Positions 54,041 through 63,760 of a DNA stretch of 64,000 nucleotides are shown here, piece after piece (within the stretch, counting starts at the first letter, position 1; each line of letters starts with the position of its first letter). The stretch comes from Betaproteobacteria bacterium (GTDB lineage: Bacteria > Pseudomonadota > Gammaproteobacteria > Burkholderiales > SG8-39). The notes under the pieces are model-generated. The model did no database searches. It had not been told where the DNA came from and saw only the letters and a list, made by a program, of their open reading frames with translations. Where the stretch lies: positions 65,255-129,254 of the forward strand of contig JAOUIL010000001.1 in NCBI GenBank assembly GCA_029883975.1, read 5' to 3'. A program made the position numbers and the translations under genes.

Positions 54041-54170
54041 TCAATTACTCCTTCTGGAGCAGACTGGGTGATAAAAGAGGCCCGCAACTTTCATGCCCGT
54101 CGGATTCTCTCATCTACCGGGGAAAACAGCCAAAATTCACGGGAAAAGCGTCGGTAGATCGACAAGTGCG

Positions 54171-54890
54171 TCAGGGTTTCGACGCCATCCGCCGCTCGAG
54201 TTCTTCAAGTCGCTCTTTCACGAACCTGCGCTCGGCGGGATCCTGAAGCTGGCCGCTCTCCAGGAGGCCGCCGAGCATGACCTTGGCTGCCTCCAGCTCG
54301 TTCATGTCCTCTGCAATGAAGATCTCCATCTGCCTGGCCCAGAGCGGCATGCGCGGATCGCTCGTCAGCCGCTGCAGGTCCGCGGCGTAGCGGCGCGCGA
54401 GCGAGAGGTCGCGCAGCCGGTGCTTGGCGAGCAGCGCGGCTTGGGCCAGCCATGGCCAGCGACCGCCGGGATTCTCCAGGAACGCCTCGTGGACGAAGTC
54501 GAGCATTTCCCGGCACTTGGCGGGGTCGTCGACCTCGGCGTAGATGCGCGCAGCCGCAAAGAGCGGGTAGTCGCTGCGAGGGTCGGTATCGAGCGCCGCC
54601 CGCAGCCAACCGCGCAATCGGCCGTAGTCCAGCCGCCGGTAGGGCAGCACGTTACCGGCGCCGAGGTCGAACGCCTGCACGTATAGCATGGCGAGGCGCG
54701 ACACGGCTGCTGGCTCGCCCAGGCTCGCCGCGCGCAGCGCGGCGGCGCGCGGCGCCGGCGGCAAGTCTTCCGCTGCTGTGGCGGGAAGCGGGCGCCAGGC
54801 CTGCCACGCGACCTGGGCGGCAAGTCCGAAGGCGAGCGCGGCCCACAGCCAGGAAGGCACGACGGCCAGCGGGCGTTCGCTGGCGCTCAC
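54171..54890 (-). CDS. Hypothetical membrane-anchored protein (TPR-like)
   Basis: GTG start at 54890 after frame inspection; N-terminal TM WLWAALAFGLAAQVAWQAW, helical repeat character. Confidence 0.6.
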   Translation of the reverse strand: MSASERPLAVVPSWLWAALAFGLAAQVAWQAWRPLPATAAEDLPPAPRAAALRAASLGEPAAVSRLAMLYVQAFDLGAGNVLPYRRLDYGRLRGWLRAALDTDPRSDYPLFAAARIYAEVDDPAKCREMLDFVHEAFLENPGGRWPWLAQAALLAKHRLRDLSLARRYAADLQRLTSDPRMPLWARQMEIFIAEDMNELEAAKVMLGGLLESGQLQDPAERRFVKERLEELERRMASKP

Positions 54891-55651
54891 AGGTTGCGCC
54901 GGTGGAAATCGAACATGCCCGCGGCGGCGAGCAGTGCAGCGTAGACCACGAGCCCGGCCACGCTCATGCCGTATTCGGCGGCCGACGGCGGGCCGTACAG
55001 GAGCCACTCGCTCTTCGTCGCCGCATCCAGGCGCGGCAACAGCAGCGCGACTGCATCGACGGCCCCGCGCGAAAGCCATTGCAGCCAGTTCTCCTCGACG
55101 AGCGGTCCCCGCGCGAGCAGCTGGATCGAGGCGATCGCCCGGCCGAGCAGGTACAGGCCCGCGACGGCCGCGAGCGCTGGCACCACCTGCGCGAGCGTGA
55201 GCGCGAAGAACAGGCTCGCGGCGCACACCAGCAGCAGCTCCAGGGCGAGCGAGGCGCCCCACAGCGCCACGCCTGCCGGGCCTGACCACAGCAGCAGCGG
55301 CAGCGAGAAGACGAGCGCGAGCCCGAGCCCCGCGGCGCCGTAGCCGGCCAGCTTGCCGAGGTAGTACTCGCTGCGCGACAGCGGCAGGGCGAGCGCCAGT
55401 TCGAGCACCTTGTCGTTGGCTTCCCGCACCAGGCTGGTGGCCACGTGCGTGGCGAGCAGGAACGCGGCGCCCGCGCGCAGCAGCGCAGCCGCGAACGCGG
55501 CCTGCAGCTCGCGGCTCTCGGTGACCGCCACCTGCGACAAGAAGACGGCGAGCCCGAGCGCAGCGGCGAGCAGCCCGAGCGCCAGCCAAGGCAGGCCGGA
55601 GCGGCGCGCTTCAAGCAACGTGGCGCGGGCGAGAAGGAGGGAGGCGGGCAT
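54887..55651 (-). CDS. ABC-2-type transporter permease
   Basis: About 6 TM; VREANDKVLELALALPLSRSEYYLGKL. Confidence 0.75.
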   Translation of the reverse strand: MPASLLLARATLLEARRSGLPWLALGLLAAALGLAVFLSQVAVTESRELQAAFAAALLRAGAAFLLATHVATSLVREANDKVLELALALPLSRSEYYLGKLAGYGAAGLGLALVFSLPLLLWSGPAGVALWGASLALELLLVCAASLFFALTLAQVVPALAAVAGLYLLGRAIASIQLLARGPLVEENWLQWLSRGAVDAVALLLPRLDAATKSEWLLYGPPSAAEYGMSVAGLVVYAALLAAAGMFDFHRRNL

Positions 55652-55658
55652 CTATCGC

Positions 55659-57425
55659 ATGGCGGCGATTCTGCGTATCTTTGCCTGCGCCGTGCCCATC
55701 ACGCAAGCCGACGTTCTGCACGACGACGCCGCCCGGCTTCCGCGCGCGGCGCTCGCCTTCAGCCAGCGCCACTGGCGCTTCGTCGCCGTCGGCATGCTCG
55801 CGCTGCTGCACGTGGTGGCGCTGCGCGGGGTGGCCGACGACGGCGCGCGCGTGCTGCTGATCGCCCACCTGGGGCTCGTGCTGCTCTGGCAGCCGCTGCT
55901 GCGCGGCGAGCGGCGCGTCACGCTCGCGCAGACGGTGCTCATCGGCGCTTTTGCCGCCGCGCTGGTGTACTGGCTGAACGGCTGGCTGCTGGCCGCCTGG
56001 ACCGTGATCCTCGCCGGCCTGGTCGGCGGCCGCGTGTTCCTGCACCAGGCGCGCTGGCAGCGGCGCTTCTACTTGTTGATGCTCGTGTACCTGCTCGCGC
56101 TGCTCGTGGTGGTCGTGCTGCCGCAGATCGCGCCGCGCAACGAGATCGATCCCGTGATCCGCGGCTATGCCGCGTGGGGTCTGCCGGTGCTGTTCGTGGC
56201 CATGGCGCTCGCGCCCACGGAGACCGACCCGCCCGAGGCGGCGCAGGTGATCGACTATTTCTACAGCGTATTCCTGATGCTGATGCTCGGCGTCGTCATC
56301 CTGGGCTGCTTCGCTTTCATGATGCTCGGGCGCACGGGCTACCTGCAGGCGCTGACCTACATCGTGTTCGTGATCGCCGCGGTCCTGCTGGCGATCGGCC
56401 TGGCGTGGAACCCGCGTACCGGCTACGCGGGCTTGAGCGTGTTCGTGTCGCGCTACCTGTTCTCCATCGGCCTGCCGATCGAGCAATGGCTGCAGACGCT
56501 CGCCCGCCTGTCGCATGCGGAGAGGGAGCCCGGGCGCTTCCTGGTCGAGGCGGCCGCGGCGCTCGCGCGCCTGCCCTCGGTGCAGGGCGCGTCCTGGCGC
56601 GCGGCCGGCGAATCGGGCGAGGCCGGATCGCGCACGCCTTACCCGGTCGAGTTCTCGAACGAAGAGCTCGCGCTCATCATCTACTCGCGCTACCGCACCA
56701 GCCCCGCGCTGCAGGGGCACCTGCGCCTGCTGGGGCAGCTGCTCGGCGAGTTCTACCTCGCCAAGCTGCGCGAGCGCGCGCTGCGGCAGGCGAGCTACAT
56801 GGAAGCCGTGCACGAGACCGGGGCGCGCGTCACGCACGACGTGAAGAACCTGCTGCAGTCGCTCAACGTGCTGTGCTCGGTGGCGCTCGCCGAGGGCGGC
56901 GACTCGCCGGCGTCGCTGGCGCTGCTGCGCCGGCAGCTGCCGGCGGTCGCGCAGCGGCTGGGCGCCACGCTGGACAAGCTGCAGCGCCCGGCAGAGGCGA
57001 CCGAGGCACCGGCGCCGGCCGCTGAGTGGTGGGAGAGCCTCGTGCGCCAGTATGCCGACCGCGGCGTGGAGTTCAGCGCACGCGCGCTGGAGGGCACCGA
57101 GCTGCCGCGCGGCCTGTTCGACAGCGTGGCGGACAATCTGCTGCAGAACGCGCTCGCCAAGCGCGCGGCCGAGCCGGGCGTGCGCGTGTCCGCCGCGCTG
57201 CAGGGCGGCGACGCGCCGGCGCTGCGGGTACGCGATTCCGGGCGAGCCGTTCCCGCCGCGCTTGCGGCGACGCTGCTGCGTGCGCCGATGCTCCAGTCCG
57301 CTGGGGGCCTGGGCATCGGGCTGTACCAGGCGGCGCGCCAGGCGCAGGCGGCGGGCTGGGTGCTGCGGCTGGAAACGAATCGCGACGGCGAGGTGTGCTT
57401 CGCGCTGGAGCGCGCGAGCGGCTAG
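55659..57425 (+). CDS. Membrane sensor histidine kinase (PrsK-like architecture)
   Basis: Several N-terminal TM segments, GARVTHDVKNLLQSLNVL H-box, NLLQNALAKR N-box, GGLGIGLYQAAR G-box. Confidence 0.8.
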   Translation: MAAILRIFACAVPITQADVLHDDAARLPRAALAFSQRHWRFVAVGMLALLHVVALRGVADDGARVLLIAHLGLVLLWQPLLRGERRVTLAQTVLIGAFAAALVYWLNGWLLAAWTVILAGLVGGRVFLHQARWQRRFYLLMLVYLLALLVVVVLPQIAPRNEIDPVIRGYAAWGLPVLFVAMALAPTETDPPEAAQVIDYFYSVFLMLMLGVVILGCFAFMMLGRTGYLQALTYIVFVIAAVLLAIGLAWNPRTGYAGLSVFVSRYLFSIGLPIEQWLQTLARLSHAEREPGRFLVEAAAALARLPSVQGASWRAAGESGEAGSRTPYPVEFSNEELALIIYSRYRTSPALQGHLRLLGQLLGEFYLAKLRERALRQASYMEAVHETGARVTHDVKNLLQSLNVLCSVALAEGGDSPASLALLRRQLPAVAQRLGATLDKLQRPAEATEAPAPAAEWWESLVRQYADRGVEFSARALEGTELPRGLFDSVADNLLQNALAKRAAEPGVRVSAALQGGDAPALRVRDSGRAVPAALAATLLRAPMLQSAGGLGIGLYQAARQAQAAGWVLRLETNRDGEVCFALERASG

Positions 57426-58177
57426 GGCAGCAGGCCCGCGGCGACCAGCTTGGAGTAGAGCTCGCCGACCGTGATCCACGTCATCTGGTCGTCGAACTCG
57501 CCGTTCGTGGCGCCGGCCGGCGTCGGCGTGTGCCAGACGAAGACCCGGTCGCCGTTGACGTTGGCGGCCTCGTCGATGCCAGCGCTGCCGCTGACGCCGT
57601 TCTTGCCGGTGGAGAACAGGAGGGCGACGAGCGTCGTCTGGTTGCTGACCGGCGTTGCGGTGCCACAAGCGGTTGCCGTGATACCGGTTGCCGAGGCGCA
57701 CACTACGAGGTCGTTCGGCTGGCAGGTGATGCCATTGGTCCTCAGGTTGGCCGCATTGGTGAAATGCGGAGCGGCACTGGCTGCCGGCGTACAGGTCGGG
57801 GTCGTGCTCGACACGGCGTAGCGGATGCGGTTGCCCCAGGCGTCGATGGCGAAGCCGTTGCCGTCCACGATCTGGAAGCCGATCGCTTGCGCGGGGAGGA
57901 AGCCGCCGTAGCTGGCGTCGCAGTTGGGCGGCGTGGTGATCGCCTCGGCGCCGGATGCCGTCGCCGGGCAGGGCAGGCGGCCGTTCACCAGGGCGAAGGC
58001 CAGGACCAACTCGCGCGCCAACTCCAGACGCCGGCGCGTTTCCTCGAAATTGCGCACGTCCGTCTGCGCCGAAAGCGTGTACAGGCCGGCAGCGAGCAGC
58101 AGGGCGACGATGGCGAACACCACCGCAAGCTCGGTGAGCGTGAAGCCGCGGGCGCGGCGGGCGCGAGAGGCCGACAT
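57422..58177 (-). CDS. Prepilin-type pseudopilin
   Basis: RGFTLTELAVVFAIVALLLAAGLYTLSAQ; ATG at 58177. Confidence 0.8.
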   Translation of the reverse strand: MSASRARRARGFTLTELAVVFAIVALLLAAGLYTLSAQTDVRNFEETRRRLELARELVLAFALVNGRLPCPATASGAEAITTPPNCDASYGGFLPAQAIGFQIVDGNGFAIDAWGNRIRYAVSSTTPTCTPAASAAPHFTNAANLRTNGITCQPNDLVVCASATGITATACGTATPVSNQTTLVALLFSTGKNGVSGSAGIDEAANVNGDRVFVWHTPTPAGATNGEFDDQMTWITVGELYSKLVAAGLLP

Positions 58178-59958
58178 CACTGCACGTACGCGAGCGGGAA
58201 TGTCGGGTTGGGCGTGATCCAGTCGACAATCACCAGGCGGTCGTTCCAGGGCGCGTTGAGCCCGACGTTCGCAACCCGGTCGACCCTTGGGCGGCGCTGC
58301 TCGTAGAACGTGCCGCCATCCATGTTCTGGTACTCGAGGTAGTTGGAGAACGTCGCGCTGGGGCGCGTCTGCCCGGCGAGCGCGCGGCCCGCCAGCACCA
58401 GCAGCACGCGCGTGTTTCGGATGGTATCGTCGTTGAAGCGCAGGCAGTTGGTGGAATCGCAGCCGCCGGTGCCGGGCAGAACGTTCGGCGTGTTCTGCTG
58501 GGCGACTGCGTAGTAGAAGTTCCGGTGCCAAAGATTGCGCGCGAACCAGCTTGTATCCGGCCCGCCGCTCGGGCACACAGTACTTGTCGTGGCGAGCAGG
58601 CAATGATCGCTGACGACGTCGCGATCCATGCGGATGCGGAATTCCGCTATCGTGCCCCAGCCCATGGCGTCGATGTTGGGCAGGGTGACGTCGATCTGCG
58701 CGGTCACCGAACCATGCGGCTTGTTCCAGACGCTGCCGTCGTTCATTTCCAGTCGGCGCGAAACCGAGACCGATGCCGTCGACCAGGTGGGATCACCGTT
58801 GTTGCGCGCCTCCGCCGTCAGCTTCGACACGATCCTGCTGCGAAGCCCCATGGCGACGTCGGTGAAGGTTGCGGTCATGCGCAGCGATATCGGGAGCGAC
58901 GGATCGACTCCATCTTCTCGGTACACGCCCTCGCAGGCATACACGGTGGAGGATTCCCAGTAGCAGCTCTGCGAATCGATGCCGCCCGCGGAGGTGGTCT
59001 TCACCGCGTCGCCCGGTGCCTCGTAGAAATCGACGAATCCGGCCACGGCGGCCATCGGCAGCAACCCCTGATAAATCCCGACGTCACCCCTGAAATTGGA
59101 CGCACCAGGGCTCGTGTCGAACTGCACCGCATAGGGGTAGATCGGCGCGTTTGACGTCGACGAGACCCAGCGTCGTGGCGAGTTCGAGTCGAGGGCAAAC
59201 GCGGCATTGCGCAGCGCGGGCGCGATCTCGCGCTGCGCGCGCTCCTGGATCGCGGCCTCGAGCGCAGGCATGATGTCGGCGACCGTCACGCGCAGGATCT
59301 GGTCATTGAAGCTCGCGTTCGCCGAGCTGCTGACGAAACTGTTGGTGGCGTTGCCGCACTCGAGGTAGTTGCGCTTGTCCGGCGCGCCGCTCGCGGGCCG
59401 CGCCTGCGCCCAGGCCGTACAGCCCGCCACTGCCGGTACGGCGACCACCGGCCCCGGCGCGATGATCAGCGCCACCGCGGCGTTGGCAGTGCCGTCGATG
59501 GTCAGCTGGCCGACCGAATCCGGGTTGATGACCGTCTGCGCGCCGGAGAAGGCCCAGCCGGGGGAAACGATGTACCAGAGCGGCTCGCCCGCGGCATCCA
59601 CCAGCTTTTCGACGCCGATCGTGCGCCACGGCAGCCTGCCGACCGCCGGCAGGCTGCAGTTGCCGTTGGCCGTGCCCTCCGCGCCCGGGACGTTGAAGTC
59701 GGCGGGCGCCTCGGGGCAGGGCAGGCTGCCGGGATTGTTCTCACCCGCCATCGCTGCACGCTGCGCCATGTAGCCGATCAGCGCCGCCTTCGCCCGGCTC
59801 AACACCTTCGCGTTGTGCTCTCGGTCGAGCGCCACGTGGCTGTTAGCGGCGTTCAGCCGGCTCGTCAGTATCCAGGCGAACACCATGACGATCACCGCGA
59901 GCAGGCCGAGCAGCGCGAGGCCGCGCTGCGCGCCGCGCCTAGCGGGACGCGTCGCCAC
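58177..59958 (-). CDS. Large pilin-like/PilX-like secretion-associated protein of unknown function
   Basis: 593 aa; N-terminal GLALLGLLAVIVMVFAWILTSRLNAAN single hydrophobic helix; in a GspE/GspF operon. Confidence 0.65.
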   Translation of the reverse strand: MATRPARRGAQRGLALLGLLAVIVMVFAWILTSRLNAANSHVALDREHNAKVLSRAKAALIGYMAQRAAMAGENNPGSLPCPEAPADFNVPGAEGTANGNCSLPAVGRLPWRTIGVEKLVDAAGEPLWYIVSPGWAFSGAQTVINPDSVGQLTIDGTANAAVALIIAPGPVVAVPAVAGCTAWAQARPASGAPDKRNYLECGNATNSFVSSSANASFNDQILRVTVADIMPALEAAIQERAQREIAPALRNAAFALDSNSPRRWVSSTSNAPIYPYAVQFDTSPGASNFRGDVGIYQGLLPMAAVAGFVDFYEAPGDAVKTTSAGGIDSQSCYWESSTVYACEGVYREDGVDPSLPISLRMTATFTDVAMGLRSRIVSKLTAEARNNGDPTWSTASVSVSRRLEMNDGSVWNKPHGSVTAQIDVTLPNIDAMGWGTIAEFRIRMDRDVVSDHCLLATTSTVCPSGGPDTSWFARNLWHRNFYYAVAQQNTPNVLPGTGGCDSTNCLRFNDDTIRNTRVLLVLAGRALAGQTRPSATFSNYLEYQNMDGGTFYEQRRPRVDRVANVGLNAPWNDRLVIVDWITPNPTFPLAYVQ

Positions 59959-60379
59959 GACGCTCGACCCTTACATGCCCGGACCCGAGCGGATCCTTGA
60001 CCTCGCCCGTGGCGCGATCCAGCGTCTGGCCGACGCGCACCGGCACGCGGCGCCCGTCGTCGCCGACGCCGATGGTGACGCGCGTCGGGTCGCTGCCGCG
60101 GTTCACGCGAATGCCCTCGGCGCGCACGCCGTCGGGAATGGCATAGCCGTCCAGCCAGATGGTCGACTTGCCCTGCGAGCGCTTGACGTACCCGTCCAGG
60201 CGCGTCGTAGGCGAGGCGGCGGCCACGGCAGCCGGCTTGTCGGGCAGGCGCGCCTTGCGCCGCGCGTCCAGCGCCTCGCGCTGCTCCGGCGTGAAGAACA
60301 GGCGTCCCAGCTGCTGCGCGCCGGCAGACGCGGGCGCCAGCAGTCCGAGCGCAAGGAGCAAGAGCGCGGCGCGCCTCAC
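59939..60379 (-). CDS. Exported hypothetical protein, pilus/secretion locus
   Basis: GTG start; signal peptide VRRAALLLLALGLLAPASAGAQ. Confidence 0.65.
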   Translation of the reverse strand: MRRAALLLLALGLLAPASAGAQQLGRLFFTPEQREALDARRKARLPDKPAAVAAASPTTRLDGYVKRSQGKSTIWLDGYAIPDGVRAEGIRVNRGSDPTRVTIGVGDDGRRVPVRVGQTLDRATGEVKDPLGSGHVRVERRGDASR

Positions 60380-60984
60380 GCTTTGGCTCCATGGTCGACG
60401 ATGGTGATCAGGTCGATCTCGCACTCGGCGCGCAGGCGCGGCGACAGGTTGGGCGTCGCGGCCGCGACGCCGGTGCGCGTGATCGCGCAGCGGCGCACGG
60501 CGTAGTAGGCCTTGCCCGACGAGCGCAGCGCCCACAGCAGTCCGAACAGGTCGCCCTCGTGCAGCAGCGCAAGCTCCACGCGCATGGCGCTGGCGTAGAA
60601 ATCCACCGTGCCGGGCTTGCCCGGCACCGAGGCGAGGGGGCGCTGGCGCTCGACGCGGTAGCGCAGATCGGGCAGCTCGAGCTCGGAGCGGATGCGCGAC
60701 ATGGCATCGGCCCACTCCAGCCGCTGCTCCTCGCCGAGGATGCCGAGCGCCTTCAGCTGCTGGTAGACCTTGAGCTTTTCCTTGACCTCGCGCTCCTCCT
60801 CGGCGATGCGCATGAGGCGTTCCTTGACCTGCGTACGCTCGAGCCGCGCCTGCGCAAGCAGGCGCGCCTCGGCGGCACTCTTGTCCTGCACCCAGAACAC
60901 CAGCCAGGCCCCCGCGGTGAGGAGCACCATGAACGCCGCGAGGGGCAGGGCGAGCTGGCGGACTTCGCGCGCGCTCAGGTTCAT
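60376..60984 (-). CDS. PilO/GspM-like bitopic protein
   Basis: N-terminal TM, coiled-coil (LEWADAMSRIRSEL), position between PilM/GspL-like and PilP-like genes. Confidence 0.55.
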   Translation of the reverse strand: MNLSAREVRQLALPLAAFMVLLTAGAWLVFWVQDKSAAEARLLAQARLERTQVKERLMRIAEEEREVKEKLKVYQQLKALGILGEEQRLEWADAMSRIRSELELPDLRYRVERQRPLASVPGKPGTVDFYASAMRVELALLHEGDLFGLLWALRSSGKAYYAVRRCAITRTGVAAATPNLSPRLRAECEIDLITIVDHGAKA

Positions 60985-62522
60985 GGCAGGCCCCGCGCCA
61001 GGTAGATCGTGAAGCGCGGCGCCTCGCCGCCCTCGGAGGCGGTACCGATGTCGCCCGAAAGCGTGCCCTCGGAAGTCACGTCGAAGGGCAGTTGCGTGCG
61101 CTGCACCTGGAAACTCGGGTCGGCGCGCAGCGCGTCGGCGAAGCGCTGCACTTCCGCAGTGATGGCGCGGTATTCGGAGCGGCGCATGGCCGTCACCCGC
61201 CCTTGGATCTCGAGCACCTCGGCCTGCGCACCGGGCTTGGGCTTCGCGGTCGTGGCGCCTCCCGCTGCGGGCTTGCCGCCTTCGGCCGGCCGGTCCACGG
61301 ACCATAGCAGCGAGTCGATCTCGATCTGCGGAAAATCCTCCAGCACGCGCGACACATAGCGCAGCGTCTGCTCCGGCGAGCCGCTGCGCTGCGCGATCCT
61401 GGTGAACTCCTGCACCGTGGCGCGCATGTTCTCGGTGGTGGTCTGCGTGACGGGGAAGGTGGAGAACAGGCGCTCGTACTGCTGCTGATCGGCGCGCGAG
61501 TCGGTGCGCACTCGGGCGGTCTCGCCGCGCGCGGAGAGAATGTCGAGCCAGGCGGCGCCCGCGTACAGCGTGCATGCGGCGAGGCCGAGCGCGCCGGCCG
61601 CCACCAGGCCGCGCTGCAGCTGCCACAGGAAGTACCCGCGCCGCTCCTCGCGGCGCGCGAACTGCTCGCGCGGCGGCCGGCGGACTGCCAGGTGCAGGTA
61701 GAGCTGCTCGGCGCCCATGCCCGCCGGCGCCGACTTCACGCCGAGGCGTTGCGCGGCCTCCGCCAGGTCCACGGTGACGAACGACAGCCGCGCATCGGAC
61801 ACCAGCGCCTGCTCGAATACCGCACGCTGGCCGGGCGGCGCGATGACGACCACGTGCACCGGGGGGGCATCGCGCGGCAGCACGCGCAACGTGGAGAGGT
61901 ACTGCGCGAGCCGGCCCGTCTCCGAGCGCACGAACGCGGCGAACGCCTCCGGCGTCATGTCGGCCGCGCGCTCCAGGCGCGCGAAGCGCAGCCTGCCGTT
62001 GTCCACGTAGCACTGGCGCAGCCCGGCGCTGTTGGCGTTCACGACGAAGCAGCGCCCGCCCTTCACGCCCAGGCGCGCGGCCAGCGCCGGCGCGAGCAGC
62101 GGCACGGAGAACATGCCGGCCATCTTGGCCTCGGACTCGATGAGCGCGTCCAGCCACGGTGCCAGGCGCTGCGTGTTGGTGAACGAGGTGAGCAGCAGCC
62201 GCTCGTTGCGCCGCTCGCCGCTCACGTAGCCGAGCGACAGCGCGGCGGCGAGCCGCGTGTCGCGGTAGCGCTGGGCGAGGCGCCGCCGGATGACCTGCTC
62301 GCGGTCGTTGCCGCGCAGGTACGGGATCAGCTCCTCGTGGAAGTCCTCGCCGGCCAGATCGACCACCACGGAGAACAGCGCGCCGCGATGGCCCGCGAGG
62401 TACTCGCGGAACGCCGCCACACCCACCTCGTCGACCGGGAACTTCGCCTCCAGGTCGAGCCGCCCGCCGGACCAGGCGTAGACGCGGTGCTCGTCGGCGG
62501 TGAAGTAGGCGAGGCGCTTCAT
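60981..62522 (-). CDS. PilM/PilN- or GspL-like inner-membrane assembly protein
   Basis: 513 aa, central TM, operon context. Confidence 0.55.
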   Translation of the reverse strand: MKRLAYFTADEHRVYAWSGGRLDLEAKFPVDEVGVAAFREYLAGHRGALFSVVVDLAGEDFHEELIPYLRGNDREQVIRRRLAQRYRDTRLAAALSLGYVSGERRNERLLLTSFTNTQRLAPWLDALIESEAKMAGMFSVPLLAPALAARLGVKGGRCFVVNANSAGLRQCYVDNGRLRFARLERAADMTPEAFAAFVRSETGRLAQYLSTLRVLPRDAPPVHVVVIAPPGQRAVFEQALVSDARLSFVTVDLAEAAQRLGVKSAPAGMGAEQLYLHLAVRRPPREQFARREERRGYFLWQLQRGLVAAGALGLAACTLYAGAAWLDILSARGETARVRTDSRADQQQYERLFSTFPVTQTTTENMRATVQEFTRIAQRSGSPEQTLRYVSRVLEDFPQIEIDSLLWSVDRPAEGGKPAAGGATTAKPKPGAQAEVLEIQGRVTAMRRSEYRAITAEVQRFADALRADPSFQVQRTQLPFDVTSEGTLSGDIGTASEGGEAPRFTIYLARGLP

Positions 62523-62523
62523 G

Positions 62524-63729
62524 TCAGAACTTCATCTTGCTGATCGTGTCGTACACCGGCCCGAGCACGGCGAGCATCACCCAGCCGAGGATCGCGCCGA
62601 GCACCACGGTGAGCAGCGGCTCGATCATCGCCTGCAGCCGCCCGATCGCCTCGCGCACCTCGCGGTTGTAGAAGTAGCTGACGTTGAGCAGCGCCGTGTC
62701 CAGCCCGCCGGTATTCTCGCCGATCCTCAGCATGCGGATGACGAGCGGCGGGAACAGCCCCGCGTCCTGGAAGGCCACCGTGAGGTTCTTGCCCTCGGCG
62801 ATCTGCTGGCCCGCGCCGCGCAGCGCCTGCTCGACCGGGCGGTTGCCGACGATCTCCTCGCAGCTGCGGATGGCGTCGAGCACCGTGATGCCCGAGGAGT
62901 ACATCATCGCGAAGCTCGAGGCGAAGCGCGACAGCACGATGCGCTTCATGATCGGGCCGATCAGCGGCATCGAGATCTTGTAGCGGTCGAGCGCATAGGC
63001 GACCGCCGGGTTGGTGCGCGCCGCGTACTTCAGCCCGAACCATGCCACGAACGGCGCGGCGAGCACCGCCCACCAGTAGTCGATGCAGAAGTTCGACACC
63101 ACCATCAGGATGCGCGTCTGCAGGGGGATGTCCTGGCCCATGTTGCGGATGAACCCGGTCATCTGCGGCACGAGGTAGATCATCAGGAAGAAGGTCACCA
63201 GCAGCACGATCGAGCCGACGAAGGCCGGATACATGATCAGCTTCTTGGTCTGCGCGGCGAGCTCGTCCTCCCACTTCAGCGACTCGGTGAGGCTCTTCAG
63301 CACCTCCGCCAGGCGCCCGGTCTGCTCGCCCGAGCGCACCAGGCTGACGAACACCTTGCTGAAGACCTCCGGGTACTCGGCCAGCGCCTGCGACAGGTTC
63401 TTGCCGCCCTCGATCGCCTCCAGCAGACCGGAGATGATCTCGCGGAAACGCCGGTTCTCCGCGCTCTCGCGCAGGTCCGTCAGGCCCTCGACGACCGGCA
63501 CGCCCGCGTTGGCCAGCTGCTCGAGGTGGAAGCAGAAGTTGATCAGGTCCTGGCGCGAGACGCGCGTGCCGCCGATCAGCTTGGCCGCGTCGCCGGCCGG
63601 CGCGCCATAGACCAGGTCGAGGCCCATGCGCAGCAGGCGCTGCTCGAGGTCGAACGGGTTGACCGCCTCCGTGCGGCCGAGCACGCTCTTGCCGTCCGCG
63701 TCGATCGCCTTGTAGGTGTACAGAGGCAT
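62524..63729 (-). CDS. Type II secretion/type IV pilus inner membrane protein F (GspF/PilC family)
   Basis: MPLYTYKAIDADGKSVLGRTEA; GVPVVEGL; SGITVLDAIRSCEEIVGN. Confidence 0.93.
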   Translation of the reverse strand: MPLYTYKAIDADGKSVLGRTEAVNPFDLEQRLLRMGLDLVYGAPAGDAAKLIGGTRVSRQDLINFCFHLEQLANAGVPVVEGLTDLRESAENRRFREIISGLLEAIEGGKNLSQALAEYPEVFSKVFVSLVRSGEQTGRLAEVLKSLTESLKWEDELAAQTKKLIMYPAFVGSIVLLVTFFLMIYLVPQMTGFIRNMGQDIPLQTRILMVVSNFCIDYWWAVLAAPFVAWFGLKYAARTNPAVAYALDRYKISMPLIGPIMKRIVLSRFASSFAMMYSSGITVLDAIRSCEEIVGNRPVEQALRGAGQQIAEGKNLTVAFQDAGLFPPLVIRMLRIGENTGGLDTALLNVSYFYNREVREAIGRLQAMIEPLLTVVLGAILGWVMLAVLGPVYDTISKMKF

Positions 63730-63760
63730 GCTGTCGCGCTCCGGCGGCCCGGCTCCCCGG

